Below are positions 8,479 through 17,607 of a stretch of DNA of 64,000 bases, piece after piece. Each line of letters opens with the position of its first letter. Position 1 is the stretch's first letter. Made by a program: the position numbers and the translations under genes. The stretch is taken from assembly GCF_022234545.1 (NCBI RefSeq), contig NZ_JAIEUI010000009.1, forward strand, positions 1 to 64,000, read 5' to 3'. The DNA comes from Paenibacillus piscarius (GTDB lineage Bacteria; Bacillota; Bacilli; Paenibacillales; Paenibacillaceae). The notes under the pieces are model-generated. The model was given only the letters and a program-made list of their open reading frames with translations, was not told the DNA's origin and did no database searches.

Positions 8479-9231
8479 TTATTTCTTGCCAACCTGGGCG
8501 GCGAAATACGCCTTAAGCTCCGCCAGCTTCCGGGGGTCCGCCAGGGCATCCTCCTTAGGGAAGTAATGCTCGGCGACCAGCTCCCAGGTGGGAACGATCT
8601 TCTGGGCGTTCATCGCTTTGATGGCGATTTTGACCGTCTTGCGCTCCCGCGCATTGGAGAAGGTGTCGACATAATGCTGGGAGCGTTCAAAGTCCAGCTC
8701 GCTGAAGACCGCGCGGAAGATTTCCGCCGTCATCTTCGCATCATCCAGCGCGCGGTGCGCGGAGCCGGAAGGCTCAAGGTTCAGCAGGGCCATGGCCCCT
8801 TCCACGCTGATGTCATTGGTGAGGCCGCGGGCACGCAGCAAGCCTTTGAGCAGGTCGAAGTAGGTCGCTTCCATCCAGTAGGCATCATCCATCTTATGCA
8901 TCCGCACATCCTGGATGATCCGCTTCATATCCTCGCCGCCCCAGGTGAGGAACAGCACGCCGTCTGTACTCTGATCCAGCCACGCCCGGAAGGCGGTAAT
9001 CACCTTCGGGAAGCGGCTGGCGACGTCGATATCCTCCTGGGGAATGCCGGTTTTTTTCTTAATAAATGAATTCAGGGTGGAGAAGTATATGGGCTTGATC
9101 AAGGCTGAGAATTCATCCTTCATCTGCAAGGCAGCGTCTAGCCGGACTGCTCCGATCTCAATGACCTCCATGGGATGCTCGCTGGCAAATTTGCGGCCGT
9201 TGAATTCGATGTCCAGAATAATATAATCCAC
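8479..9231 (-). CDS. DEDDh 3'-5' exonuclease (KapD/ERI-like)
   Basis: Single-strand 3'-5' exonuclease of the RNase T/DnaQ fold. Exo I is LDIEFNG near the N-terminus, giving the Asp and Glu metal ligands, and Exo III is HRALDDAKMTAEIF with the His and Asp of the DEDDh subclass. A C-terminal extension of about 70 residues follows. I set the start at the GTG at 9229-9231, because GGAGG sits 9 bp upstream and the exonuclease fold begins at once. A longer frame to 9414 would add 61 residues with no family support. It stands alone on the minus strand; its substrate is unknown. Confidence 0.88.
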   Translation of the reverse strand: MDYIILDIEFNGRKFASEHPMEVIEIGAVRLDAALQMKDEFSALIKPIYFSTLNSFIKKKTGIPQEDIDVASRFPKVITAFRAWLDQSTDGVLFLTWGGEDMKRIIQDVRMHKMDDAYWMEATYFDLLKGLLRARGLTNDISVEGAMALLNLEPSGSAHRALDDAKMTAEIFRAVFSELDFERSQHYVDTFSNARERKTVKIAIKAMNAQKIVPTWELVAEHYFPKEDALADPRKLAELKAYFAAQVGKK

Positions 9232-9378
9232 AGGTAATGCCTCCGTTTCAGTGACTGGCGCCAAAACTACACGGAAATGCGCCGACCCTTCTATTTTAGC
9301 AAAAAAAGAGCTGTACAGATACCGGATGCCAGGCATCCGCACAAATTTGAATTTTCCGCCGGGGACCCGGGTTGAATA

Positions 9379-9413
9379 TGACAGAATCGGGTAATGAACT
9401 AGATAGTCTGTCA
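9379..9413. promoter_or_regulatory. inverted repeat in a divergent promoter region
   Basis: TGACAGA (9379-9385) and TCTGTCA (9407-9413) form a 7-bp inverted repeat with a 21-bp spacer, between the exonuclease gene and the divergently read 139-residue/giant-protein pair. It could be an operator for either; the regulator is unknown. Confidence 0.35.
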
Positions 9414-9444
9414 ACAGGGCTGTTCTTGAGAAGGAGGGAAGGCC

Positions 9445-9864
9445 ATGAAGCTGTATGTAACCGTCAAAAGCTTAGGCAAACGCAAGGCGGTGCTGGAGCG
9501 GAAGGAGCTGCTGCTGGCGGCGCGACCGCAGACGCTTCGCGCGCTGATCTCGGAGATGGTGGCCGGGCAGGTGCAGGCGATGCGGGAGCGCCAGGAGCAG
9601 GGGGAGCTGATCCCCTACCTGACCGCAACTGAGATTGCGGAGCAGGGCGATAACGGCAAGGTCGGGTTCGGCGCGGTCTATGGCGAAGCGAAGCCGAAGG
9701 TGGAGCAGGCTACGGCTGCGGCACTGCTTGCTTACGAAGACGGGCTGTATAAGGTGTTCGTGCAGGAGCAGGAATGCACCGCGCTGGATGAACCGCTGGA
9801 GATCGAAGAGGGCAACGAGCTGACACTGATCCGGTTCACGATGCTGGCCGGAAGATTATGGTGA
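9445..9864 (+). CDS. 139-residue protein of unknown function, partner of the giant protein
   Basis: I do not recognise this family. The protein is soluble, with no signal peptide or membrane segment. It opens with a beta strand (MKLYVTVKSLGKR) and ends in a strand-rich region (LEIEEGNELTLIRFTMLAGRLW), joined by a charged helical middle with VGFGAVYGEAKPKVEQA near residues 73-90. AAGGAGGG precedes the ATG. It lies 13 bp before the 1661-residue gene and is almost certainly cotranscribed, so a role as a small subunit or regulator of that protein is likely. Confidence 0.75.
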   Translation: MKLYVTVKSLGKRKAVLERKELLLAARPQTLRALISEMVAGQVQAMRERQEQGELIPYLTATEIAEQGDNGKVGFGAVYGEAKPKVEQATAAALLAYEDGLYKVFVQEQECTALDEPLEIEEGNELTLIRFTMLAGRLW

Positions 9865-9877
9865 GGGAGATGACAGG

Positions 9878-12800
9878 ATGAAGTTCGGAAATGAACAATG
9901 GGAGACGGAGTGGTACGAAGAGATCCAGAAGAAGGCCGGGGAGCTGAAGGGTGAAGGCGCAGAGCTTGCAGTTCTGCTGGCCGAGTTCAGCAAGAACCGT
10001 TACCTCCATGAAGGGGAAGACTCGCTGGACCGCTTCATTGCTATACTGGAAGCGCGTGCAGAGGCTGCCCGGAGTGATTTTTCCGGTTACTGGGAGCCCG
10101 TGTTCCAAGTCATGCAGCAGCTCTACAGCGCTCATACCGTTGAGCTTGCCCGTTACATAGTTAACCATGCCGTGGAGTATCCCTATTCTATAGGGTATAT
10201 GCGCCGGCCGTTCCGTACCCGGGAGGTTCAGCCGCACCGGCTGCAGATTCTCCGCAAAATCAATGCCCTGATCTATATGGAGATGGTTGAATTCTCGCTG
10301 CCGGATTATTTCAAGGGCAATCTGGATAAGGATTACAGTACCTCCTACCGTGTGGATGTTGCCGTCCCGGATGTAGTCGCCTATGAGCTGGACCGTGGCG
10401 GCAGCGGGATGGAGGAGCTGCTGAAGGAAGCGGTGTACGGAGACAACCAGGCGGCGCAGCTTAGTCACAGTATGCTGAAGGGTGTATTCCTCAGCCACAA
10501 TCAGGCGGCTGTCCAGATGGCAGGCGAGCTGCTGGTGGCTGCACGTCTGCAGGAGGGGCTGCGGCAGTCGATTGTCGAGCGGATGGATGAGGGGACGATA
10601 GCGAACAACCTCTATATGCTGAAGGTGATTCTCGACAACGATCTCGTGCGCTACAGCTCGGTGGTGCGTGCCCTGGGCGTATGGACAGGCATGGGCCTGG
10701 AAGCGCAGAACCAGCGGGTGGCGAAGCAGCTGGTGGAGGGAGCCTATCAGGTGCTGACGGATGAAGCGCTGCGTGAGGAATGGCTGACCAGTGAGAATGC
10801 CAACCATGTCTATCTGGGTTTGTGGGGGGCGGCTGTGTATGAAGAGAACGAGCTGATCGGCAAGGTTGACGTTCTCATGGAGCAGGGACAGCTGTATCAG
10901 AAGATTGTGGCCCAGTATGTGCTCTCGAACAGCCAGAACCAGGAGGTTCGCCTGCGCAGCGCCCGGCAGCATCTGAACGGGCAGGAGCCGGAGCTGCTGT
11001 ACTGGATTCTGATGAACTACAACTACGATTATGACCGGATATGGAGAGGGCCGAAGGATAACGGTCCAAGGATCGAGGTCAGAACCACCCCCCAGCTTGC
11101 GGATAAAAGCGAGCGGCGGCGCGACTTCAGCCTGCTGATGGACATCTTCCTGAATCCGGTCTGCCGGGAGCAGACCGGCCCGTCCAAGGTACTGGATTTC
11201 GTGCAGGTTAACTATACCCGTGATCTGCCGGTACAGAAGATGCTCTATCTGATCTCCTATGACATGGACCCGGCCTGGGTGAACGAGCTGCTTGCCCATA
11301 AGGACAAGCTCAGCCCGGATATGCGCGGGGAGCTGCTGAACTACTTCGTGCAGGATGCAGGGGATGCCGTGCAGCGTGAATTCATCTTCGCCAGTCTCTC
11401 CGACAAAAGCATGAAGAACCGCGAGCTGGCGCTGAAGCTGGCACAGGAGCTGACGCTGGCAGAGGATGAGCTGCTGATGGCGGAAGGGCTGCTGAAGCTT
11501 AAGACCGGCACGCTGCGCCAGAGCGTCACCCTGATGCTGCTGAATCAGCCGGAGGTAGCGCTGGAGGCCTCCATCCGCAGGCTGGTACAAGGCAAGAATG
11601 CCCTGCAGCGGCAGGCAGGGCTTGAGATGATGACCGTGCTGTTCGAGGATGAAGAACGGCAGGGCTTGTTCGAAGCGGTACGTCCGCTGGCGGAGGAGCT
11701 GGTGAAGCCTTCAGACCAGGAGCGTGAGCTGATTGCCAGGCTGAGCCAGAAGAATGAGTATACCAGGGCGAACGGCTTGGGCTTGTTCAATCCGAAGCAG
11801 ACGGAGGAGTGGCTGGCTCAGCCGCCGGCAGCGGACGGATTCGCGTGGGATCAGGTGTTCAAGCTCTCTTTGGAGCAGATCAAGAAGTTCCTTAAGGATC
11901 TGGACAACACGATTCATAAGCACCGCGATGTGGAATATGAGGTTGAATACTACAGCGGGTACAAGGATACGCTGCTGATTGGGACGACTCTCAGACCGTT
12001 GCAGGGGTATTTTGTGAACGATGAGGAAGGCAGCCTTTCGGTTCTGGAGCAGTACCCGTTGCCGCAGGTGTGGGCAGAGTTCTGGGACAAAAGCGGCTGG
12101 AGCGCCCGGGACCTGATGGAGCTGAACTTCTATATCAGCCTGGATGAGCTGGATGAGACGCTGGATAACTACGACGGCTACGATACGATGGGCATTGATG
12201 ATGATAAACTCAGCAAGGAGAAGCTGCTGTCCGGCTGGCGGAAGGAGTTCGCAGCTAAGGTGTACCCGCTGGAGCAGACTCTGGCTGTGATGAAGCTGGT
12301 GGACAAGCTGAAGTACAGATGGCAGGTCGAGTCGCTGCTGGATGCGTTCCGCGCGGACCATAAGAGCCCGGAGAGCTTCCGGCTGGTCAATGGTGCGGTG
12401 AACACCCTGGTGGCTGCTTTCCCGGAGGAGAAGCTGGCGGCGGACTGGCCCTTCCTCTCGGTTCTGGCTGATCCGTGGATCGACATGGTCCAGAAGCTGT
12501 GGAAGGGACCGGAGGAGTTCAAGGAGATGTTCCATACCTGCTACCGGTTCGAGGGGATCAGCGGCGGCGAAGAGCGGGACAGCATCATCGGGCTGAAGCA
12601 CTATGTTGAGGCCTTCACCAGTGGGATCATCCGCGAAGAGACGCTGCTTAGGGAGCTGCTGCTGAGCAGCGATGCCCGCAATCATATGCGGTGGATCAGC
12701 TCACGCATGTATGATTGGATTGAAGGCAGTCCGCAGATGGTTGAGCTTCGCACCCGGATCATCGACCGTCTGCTGGCGGTTGAGCTGGGGCGCGGCGACC

Positions 12801-14863
12801 TGCCGACCGAGGTGACCGGTATGACGATGGGGCTGCAGCGGATCGAGGGGCTGGAGTACTGTATCCGCATCCTGTCCGGGCTGAACAAGGACACCTTCGT
12901 GCGCGGGTACGTGTATGGCTATGGCGACAATATTACGAAGAAGGAATCCTTCAGCCATCTGCTTAAGGTATGTTATCCGCGCGAGGGCGACAATGCGGAA
13001 CGGCTGAAGACCCTGCTGCAGGAGTACAAGCTGTCTGATCAAAAACTGCTGGAAGCCGCCATGTATGCCCCGCAGTGGATCGAGATTATTGCCGAGCACC
13101 TGGGCTGGGAAGGGCTGCGCAGCGGGGCCTGGTACTTCCATGCCCACATCAACGAGAGCTTCTCGGCCGAGAAGGAGACGGTGGTGGCGCATTATTCGCC
13201 GATCACCCCGCAGGAGTTCAACGACGGCGCCTTCGATGTGAACTGGTTCCAGTCGGCGTATGAGGCGCTTGGCCAGGAACGCTTCGAGCTGCTCTATGAC
13301 TGTGCCAAGTATATCTCCGCCGGTGCGAACCACCGCCGCTCCCAGCTGTTCGCCGATGCTACGCTCGGCAAGCTGAACCTGGAGGAGATGAAGGAGTCTG
13401 TTGAGCAAAAGCGCAATAAAGAGCATCTGCTCAGCTACAGCCTGATTCCGCTGAAGACAGACCGCGAGAAGGATATCCGCGAGCGGTATGAGTTCATCCA
13501 GCGCTTCCTGGCGGAGAGCAAGCAGTTCGGCGCACAGCGCCGTGCCAGCGAAGGCGCTGTGGCGCAGATCGCGCTCGGCAACCTGGCGCGCAATGCGGGT
13601 TATGCCGATGTCACCCGCCTAATCTGGGATATGGAGGCGCGTAAGCTGGATGACTATGCCGCGTACTTCGAGCCGTATGCGCTGGATGACGAGACTTATG
13701 TCTCGCTCAGCATCGATGAGGAAGGGCAAAGCGATGTTGTAGTGACCAGCAAGGGCAAGGTGCTGAAGTCAGTACCGGCGCGCTTCAAGAAGCATGAGCG
13801 GATCGAAGCGCTGAAGGAGGCCAAGAGCGACCTGACCGGCCAGTTCCGCCGCGCCCGCGCCGAGCTGGAGCGGTCGATGGCATCCGGCGGCACCTTCACG
13901 CCGGGTGAGATTGCCGGGCTGAGCCGGAATCCGGTGCTGGCTCCGCTGATCAGCAAGCTGGTGCTGAAGAGCGGCGAGGCGCTGGGGTATTACGATGCCG
14001 ATCAGGCTGCGCTGGTAAGCCCGTCGGGTGAACGGCACACTGTAGATGCTGAGGCGGTGCTGCAGATTGCCCATCCGCTGGACTTCTACCGCAGCGGACA
14101 ATGGAGCCTGTACCAGAAGGATCTGTTCGACCGTCAGATCCGCCAGCCGTTCAAGCAGGTCTTCCGTGAGCTGTACCTGCCGAATGAGGATGAGCTGGCA
14201 CAGGGCGTGCTGTCGCGCAGATATGCAGGCCATCAGGTGCAGCCGAGCAAGACGGTCGCCCTCCTGAAAGGGCGGCAGTGGACAGTCAGCTACGAGGAAG
14301 GGCTGCAGAAGGTGTTCTATGCCGAGAACCTGATCGTCCGGCTCTATGCCATGGCGGACTGGTTCTCACCGGCGGACACGGAAGCGCCGACACTGGAGAC
14401 GGTGCAGTTCTTCGACCGGAAGACGTACAAGGGTGTGCCGCTGGATCAGGTGCCGCCGGTGCTGTTCTCGGAGGTCATGCGGGATGTGGATCTGGTGGTC
14501 AGCGTGGCCCATGTCGGCGGCGTCGATCCGGAGGCCAGCCTGACCACCGTCGAGATGCGCCGGGTCATCGTCAGCGAGTCGCTGCGGCTGCTGAAGATTG
14601 AGAACGTGCGGCTGGACGGCAATTATGCGCGGATTGACGGCACGCTCGGCGAGTATGCCGTGCATCTGGGCAGCGGCCAGGTGTACAAGCAGGCGACAGG
14701 CGCCTTGTACATTATTCCGGTGCATTCGCAGCACCGGGGCCGGCTGTTCCTGCCGTTCCTGGACGAGGACCCGCGCACAGCCGAGGTTCTCTCCAAGGTC
14801 GTGCTGCTGGCCGATGACACGAAGATCAAAGACCCGCAGATCCTCGCGCAGCTGAGCAGCTGA
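9878..14863 (+). CDS. giant DUF4132/DUF5724-type (MolR-like) protein
   Basis: A 1661-residue cytoplasmic protein. Most of it is long alpha-helical, HEAT-like sequence (about 1-1250). The conserved C-terminal part (about 1270-1650) includes APLISKLVLKSGEALGYY, IAHPLDFYRSGQW, TVEMRRVIVSESLRLLKIEN and IPVHSQHRGRLFLPFLDEDP, as in the DUF4132/DUF5724 family that includes E. coli YehI/MolR. Relatives are often encoded beside MoxR AAA+ ATPases and vWA proteins. None of those is present here; only the small upstream gene accompanies it. The molecular function is unknown. Base composition matches the neighbours, so recent transfer is not evident. Confidence 0.8.
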   Translation: MKFGNEQWETEWYEEIQKKAGELKGEGAELAVLLAEFSKNRYLHEGEDSLDRFIAILEARAEAARSDFSGYWEPVFQVMQQLYSAHTVELARYIVNHAVEYPYSIGYMRRPFRTREVQPHRLQILRKINALIYMEMVEFSLPDYFKGNLDKDYSTSYRVDVAVPDVVAYELDRGGSGMEELLKEAVYGDNQAAQLSHSMLKGVFLSHNQAAVQMAGELLVAARLQEGLRQSIVERMDEGTIANNLYMLKVILDNDLVRYSSVVRALGVWTGMGLEAQNQRVAKQLVEGAYQVLTDEALREEWLTSENANHVYLGLWGAAVYEENELIGKVDVLMEQGQLYQKIVAQYVLSNSQNQEVRLRSARQHLNGQEPELLYWILMNYNYDYDRIWRGPKDNGPRIEVRTTPQLADKSERRRDFSLLMDIFLNPVCREQTGPSKVLDFVQVNYTRDLPVQKMLYLISYDMDPAWVNELLAHKDKLSPDMRGELLNYFVQDAGDAVQREFIFASLSDKSMKNRELALKLAQELTLAEDELLMAEGLLKLKTGTLRQSVTLMLLNQPEVALEASIRRLVQGKNALQRQAGLEMMTVLFEDEERQGLFEAVRPLAEELVKPSDQERELIARLSQKNEYTRANGLGLFNPKQTEEWLAQPPAADGFAWDQVFKLSLEQIKKFLKDLDNTIHKHRDVEYEVEYYSGYKDTLLIGTTLRPLQGYFVNDEEGSLSVLEQYPLPQVWAEFWDKSGWSARDLMELNFYISLDELDETLDNYDGYDTMGIDDDKLSKEKLLSGWRKEFAAKVYPLEQTLAVMKLVDKLKYRWQVESLLDAFRADHKSPESFRLVNGAVNTLVAAFPEEKLAADWPFLSVLADPWIDMVQKLWKGPEEFKEMFHTCYRFEGISGGEERDSIIGLKHYVEAFTSGIIREETLLRELLLSSDARNHMRWISSRMYDWIEGSPQMVELRTRIIDRLLAVELGRGDLPTEVTGMTMGLQRIEGLEYCIRILSGLNKDTFVRGYVYGYGDNITKKESFSHLLKVCYPREGDNAERLKTLLQEYKLSDQKLLEAAMYAPQWIEIIAEHLGWEGLRSGAWYFHAHINESFSAEKETVVAHYSPITPQEFNDGAFDVNWFQSAYEALGQERFELLYDCAKYISAGANHRRSQLFADATLGKLNLEEMKESVEQKRNKEHLLSYSLIPLKTDREKDIRERYEFIQRFLAESKQFGAQRRASEGAVAQIALGNLARNAGYADVTRLIWDMEARKLDDYAAYFEPYALDDETYVSLSIDEEGQSDVVVTSKGKVLKSVPARFKKHERIEALKEAKSDLTGQFRRARAELERSMASGGTFTPGEIAGLSRNPVLAPLISKLVLKSGEALGYYDADQAALVSPSGERHTVDAEAVLQIAHPLDFYRSGQWSLYQKDLFDRQIRQPFKQVFRELYLPNEDELAQGVLSRRYAGHQVQPSKTVALLKGRQWTVSYEEGLQKVFYAENLIVRLYAMADWFSPADTEAPTLETVQFFDRKTYKGVPLDQVPPVLFSEVMRDVDLVVSVAHVGGVDPEASLTTVEMRRVIVSESLRLLKIENVRLDGNYARIDGTLGEYAVHLGSGQVYKQATGALYIIPVHSQHRGRLFLPFLDEDPRTAEVLSKVVLLADDTKIKDPQILAQLSS

Positions 14864-14874
14864 GCGGGCGGGAG

Positions 14875-14905
14875 AACAACGGATGGGGCACTCGCCCCGG
14901 TTGTT
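14875..14905 (+). terminator. hairpin after the giant gene
   Basis: Nested arms AACAAC/GTTGTT and GGGGC/GCCCC form a hairpin 12 bp after the stop. It is followed only by TTATAT, so it may act together with the stronger hairpin downstream. Confidence 0.5.
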
Positions 14906-14922
14906 TATATGGGATGCCACAG

Positions 14923-14956
14923 GCACCGGTGCTGAATTTCAGCGCCGGTGCTTTTT
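14923..14956 (+). terminator. intrinsic terminator
   Basis: GCACCGG (14923-14929) pairs with CCGGTGC (14945-14951), with an inner GCTGAA/TTCAGC extension, followed directly by TTTTT. Confidence 0.8.
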
Positions 14957-15006
14957 GCCGCGGGGGGAGGGAAGGTGAAGCTGGAAGCTGACCCTCATAA
15001 TTAGAC

Positions 15007-15159
15007 GGGGGCGCGTGGACGAAATGTAATCGAAAAACCGATCACATTTTGCCGGCGAGGGGCGCGTGGACCGAATGTAATCGAAAAACCGATCACATTT
15101 TGCCGGCGAGGGGTGTGTGGACGAAATGTAATCGAAAAACCGATCACATTGGGCGGGCG
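15007..15159. repeat. three tandem 51-bp intergenic repeats
   Basis: Three copies with an exact 51-bp period; the 26-bp core starts at 15023, 15074 and 15125. The core reads AATGTAATCG, AAAAAC, CGATCACATT and is a 10-bp-arm hairpin with one mismatch. Units are nearly identical, differing in CGAAATG/CCGAATG and in GCGCG/GTGTG. The third copy loses the TTTTGCC tail. Because 51 is divisible by three, a minus-strand frame across the array reads as a 17-residue repeat; I do not treat that as a gene. Confidence 0.92.
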
Positions 15160-15307
15160 GGTTGAGCAGATTATTTCATTTCGCATTCACGCATATTTCC
15201 GCTGCTATTCCCGGCCAATTATACTACGTTTGTAGAATGAAACACGGGAAAAGCAGGGAATGCGTCCTGCAATGGCGAATTTTGCAGAGGAAAGAGAGGT
15301 ATGGGCA

Positions 15308-17428
15308 ATGAAGAACAAGCTCCGCCAGAATCTGCAGTCCCTGCAGGATGCATACGCTTCATTATGCGGAATGACGATCATGATTACCGATCAAGCGGAT
15401 AAGCGGATCACAGAGCCTTCCGGGTTAACCGAGATTGCTGCCCTCTTGTTCGGTATACAAAAAAGCTCCTCTGAAGATAAATTGGTGAGTTTACTAGAGA
15501 AGGTCAAGGATATATCGAAACCTATTGTACACGAAACCCGCTCCGGGCTAAAAGTGCTGATTACCTCCATCCGGCTCAGCAAGCGAAGGCCCTATTATAT
15601 TCTTGCCGGCGTCTGGGTAGACGGCTGCACGAAAGAGCTGATTACCGGAAGGATTCATGAAACCACCGCGCCTGGAGAGTGGGCAGACTGGACGGAGGCT
15701 CTGGATCAGGTTCCGGTACTCGATCAGGATGACGTCGCCCGGATCATTCAGCAGCTGGATACACTGGCGGATACGGTGCAGGCACTGCTCGAACGGGAGC
15801 AGGCGGGCGATCATTCCGCTTATGACCTGCAGCTGATGAATCTGATCTATCTGCTGGACCCGGCAAGCCCCGATTGGCTGCAGGGAATCCTGGGAATCTT
15901 CACCCGTATTCTCGGCGCCGAATTTGCGGGCTATGCCAGCATTGCTGAGGGCGGAGACCAGTTTACGATTGCTGAGACAGCGGGGATACCGAAGGATCAC
16001 TCCCTGAAAGGCTCTTCTTTTTTTTATGGTGAGGGGTTTCTGGGACAGGTGGGGCTCTCCAAGCAGATGGGGTATTGGAGGAATGCGGACCGCGATCTCA
16101 GAATTTCTTTTTTTGCAGCCCATGGCTTGAGGCCGAAGGTGATCATCTGTTATCCGATTAAGTACAGGAATAAGCTGTATGGGGTGTTATTTGCCGGAGA
16201 CGCTCTCCGGCCGGAGCTGACGGAGGGGCAGGCGGATATGGGGATGCTGGTGGCCCATCAGCTGGCAGCTTCCCTGTATCATCTGGAGAGCGATGCGCTG
16301 TATGAACGCCAGAAGAAGAGGCATGAGGCCTACCAGGAGATTGTCCGCGCTCTGGTGGCAACCCCGGATAAGGAGGATTATCTGCAGCTGTTCATCGAGT
16401 GCTTTCAGCAGCAGATTGACAGCCCTTTCATGTGCCTGCTGCTGCATCTGCCGGACGAAGAAGGACCGGAGGTCTATTCCTCCACTACCTCTCCTGATGA
16501 GCTGTACACGCTCTACACCGAAGAGGCCAAGCGGGTCTATTTTGCAGACGGAATTCCGGGCTTCAATCTGCTGAACAAGCCGGTCCGGCGGGAATGGAGG
16601 GGGCGGCAGCTGGTGGAGCATCCCATGGTTTTTGAACAAAGGCTTCTGGGGGTGTTCACGATTCAGTTCAAGGATGAGCGGCAGCGGCAGGAGTATGAAT
16701 TGTTCCTTCAGATGACCAACGTCCTGCTGGTGACCAAGCTGCTGGTGAAGCTGCCCCAGGAAGCACCCTCCAGTGCCGAGCTCATACAATTGCTGTACGA
16801 TGTGTCGCTCACACGGGACCCGGGAGAATATAACCGGGCCGTAACGATTAAGAATCTGGCGCAGGGTCTGCTGGAGCGGATGAACCATTCCGCTGAAGAG
16901 ATGGAATGGATCGGCCAAGCTGCGCTCCTGGCTTCCTATGAGGTGGAGCTGCTGGCAGGATATTTGGGCGAGATTCCGCCGGTGATGATTCTACGCCATA
17001 TGGAGGAGTATCTGTCCGGTTCTCCCGGGAAAAAGGGTACAGGAGAAAGTTCCTGTCTCTATCTGGCGAAGGTGCTGCTCATGCTGACATGGTATACGGA
17101 TAAGGGCAGGCGGGAATGGAAGGAAACACTTCCTATCCCCATCGCCGGGCCGCTTCTGCGGTCCTTCGAGCAGCTCATACAGCCCCCGCCCGCTGCCGCT
17201 CTGCAGGAGGGAATCGTCCGGTTCACTACCCGTGAGGAGGATATCCTGGAGGGTCTGCTGCTGGGCCTCAATAACAAGGAGATCGCAGAGAAGCTGTATA
17301 TCAGTACACATACGGTCAAGAACCACATTACCAAAATCTACGAAAAACTTGGTGTACATAGCAGATCTCAGGCCATTTCTCAGGTGTATCAGACCACGAA
17401 CAGAACAGATTCCCATCCAAAGCAATGA
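15308..17428 (+). CDS. PocR/GAF sensor protein with LuxR-type DNA-binding domain
   Basis: A 706-residue one-component transcription regulator. The N-terminal part (about 10-125) resembles the PocR ligand-binding fold (ASLCGMTIMITDQADKRITEPSG). A GAF-like domain covers about 195-340 (GEGFLGQVGLSKQMGYW), with a second less clear sensor region after it. The last 65 residues are a LuxR/GerE helix-turn-helix (EEDILEGLLLGLNNKEIAEK, STHTVKNHITKIYEKLGV). The ATG at 15308 follows AGAGAGG; an upstream in-frame ATG at 15260 lacks a good site. It lies just upstream of the chemosensory operon but ends in its own terminator, so any link is by proximity only. Confidence 0.85.
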   Translation: MKNKLRQNLQSLQDAYASLCGMTIMITDQADKRITEPSGLTEIAALLFGIQKSSSEDKLVSLLEKVKDISKPIVHETRSGLKVLITSIRLSKRRPYYILAGVWVDGCTKELITGRIHETTAPGEWADWTEALDQVPVLDQDDVARIIQQLDTLADTVQALLEREQAGDHSAYDLQLMNLIYLLDPASPDWLQGILGIFTRILGAEFAGYASIAEGGDQFTIAETAGIPKDHSLKGSSFFYGEGFLGQVGLSKQMGYWRNADRDLRISFFAAHGLRPKVIICYPIKYRNKLYGVLFAGDALRPELTEGQADMGMLVAHQLAASLYHLESDALYERQKKRHEAYQEIVRALVATPDKEDYLQLFIECFQQQIDSPFMCLLLHLPDEEGPEVYSSTTSPDELYTLYTEEAKRVYFADGIPGFNLLNKPVRREWRGRQLVEHPMVFEQRLLGVFTIQFKDERQRQEYELFLQMTNVLLVTKLLVKLPQEAPSSAELIQLLYDVSLTRDPGEYNRAVTIKNLAQGLLERMNHSAEEMEWIGQAALLASYEVELLAGYLGEIPPVMILRHMEEYLSGSPGKKGTGESSCLYLAKVLLMLTWYTDKGRREWKETLPIPIAGPLLRSFEQLIQPPPAAALQEGIVRFTTREEDILEGLLLGLNNKEIAEKLYISTHTVKNHITKIYEKLGVHSRSQAISQVYQTTNRTDSHPKQ

Positions 17429-17461
17429 TTACGCCGAATACAGGCGGTCATTGCTTTTTTT
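17420..17461 (+). terminator. intrinsic terminator overlapping the LuxR-type stop codon
   Basis: AAGCAATGA (17420-17428) contains the stop codon and pairs with TCATTGCTT (17448-17456), followed by a T tract. Confidence 0.88.
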
Positions 17462-17607
17462 GTGCAAGCAGGAAAGAGGGCCTGTAGAAAACAGGAATAT
17501 TTTGTCGAAAAATAGGAAGGGGTGGCGATAGGCGCACAGGTTACGGGCTACCCATAATAAAGAAAGATTTGAACGCCTGACAAATACATATGAGGGAGTG
17601 CTTCAGC

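Noticed and set aside
9232..9414. 61-residue N-terminal extension of the exonuclease
   Set aside because: No family support, and a better ribosome site precedes the GTG at 9231.
9836..11590. 584-residue antisense frame opposite the giant gene
   Set aside because: Low-information Leu/Gln/His-rich shadow translation with no domain; the sense frame is continuous.
15007..15159. Possible CRISPR array
   Set aside because: The whole 51-bp unit is repeated, with no unique spacers, only three copies, and no cas genes nearby.
15001..15186. Minus-strand frame encoding a repeated 17-residue peptide across the 51-bp tandem repeats
   Set aside because: The frame exists because the 51-bp period is divisible by three and the unit lacks stops; there is no ribosome binding site or known family. 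I keep it as a finding, not a gene.
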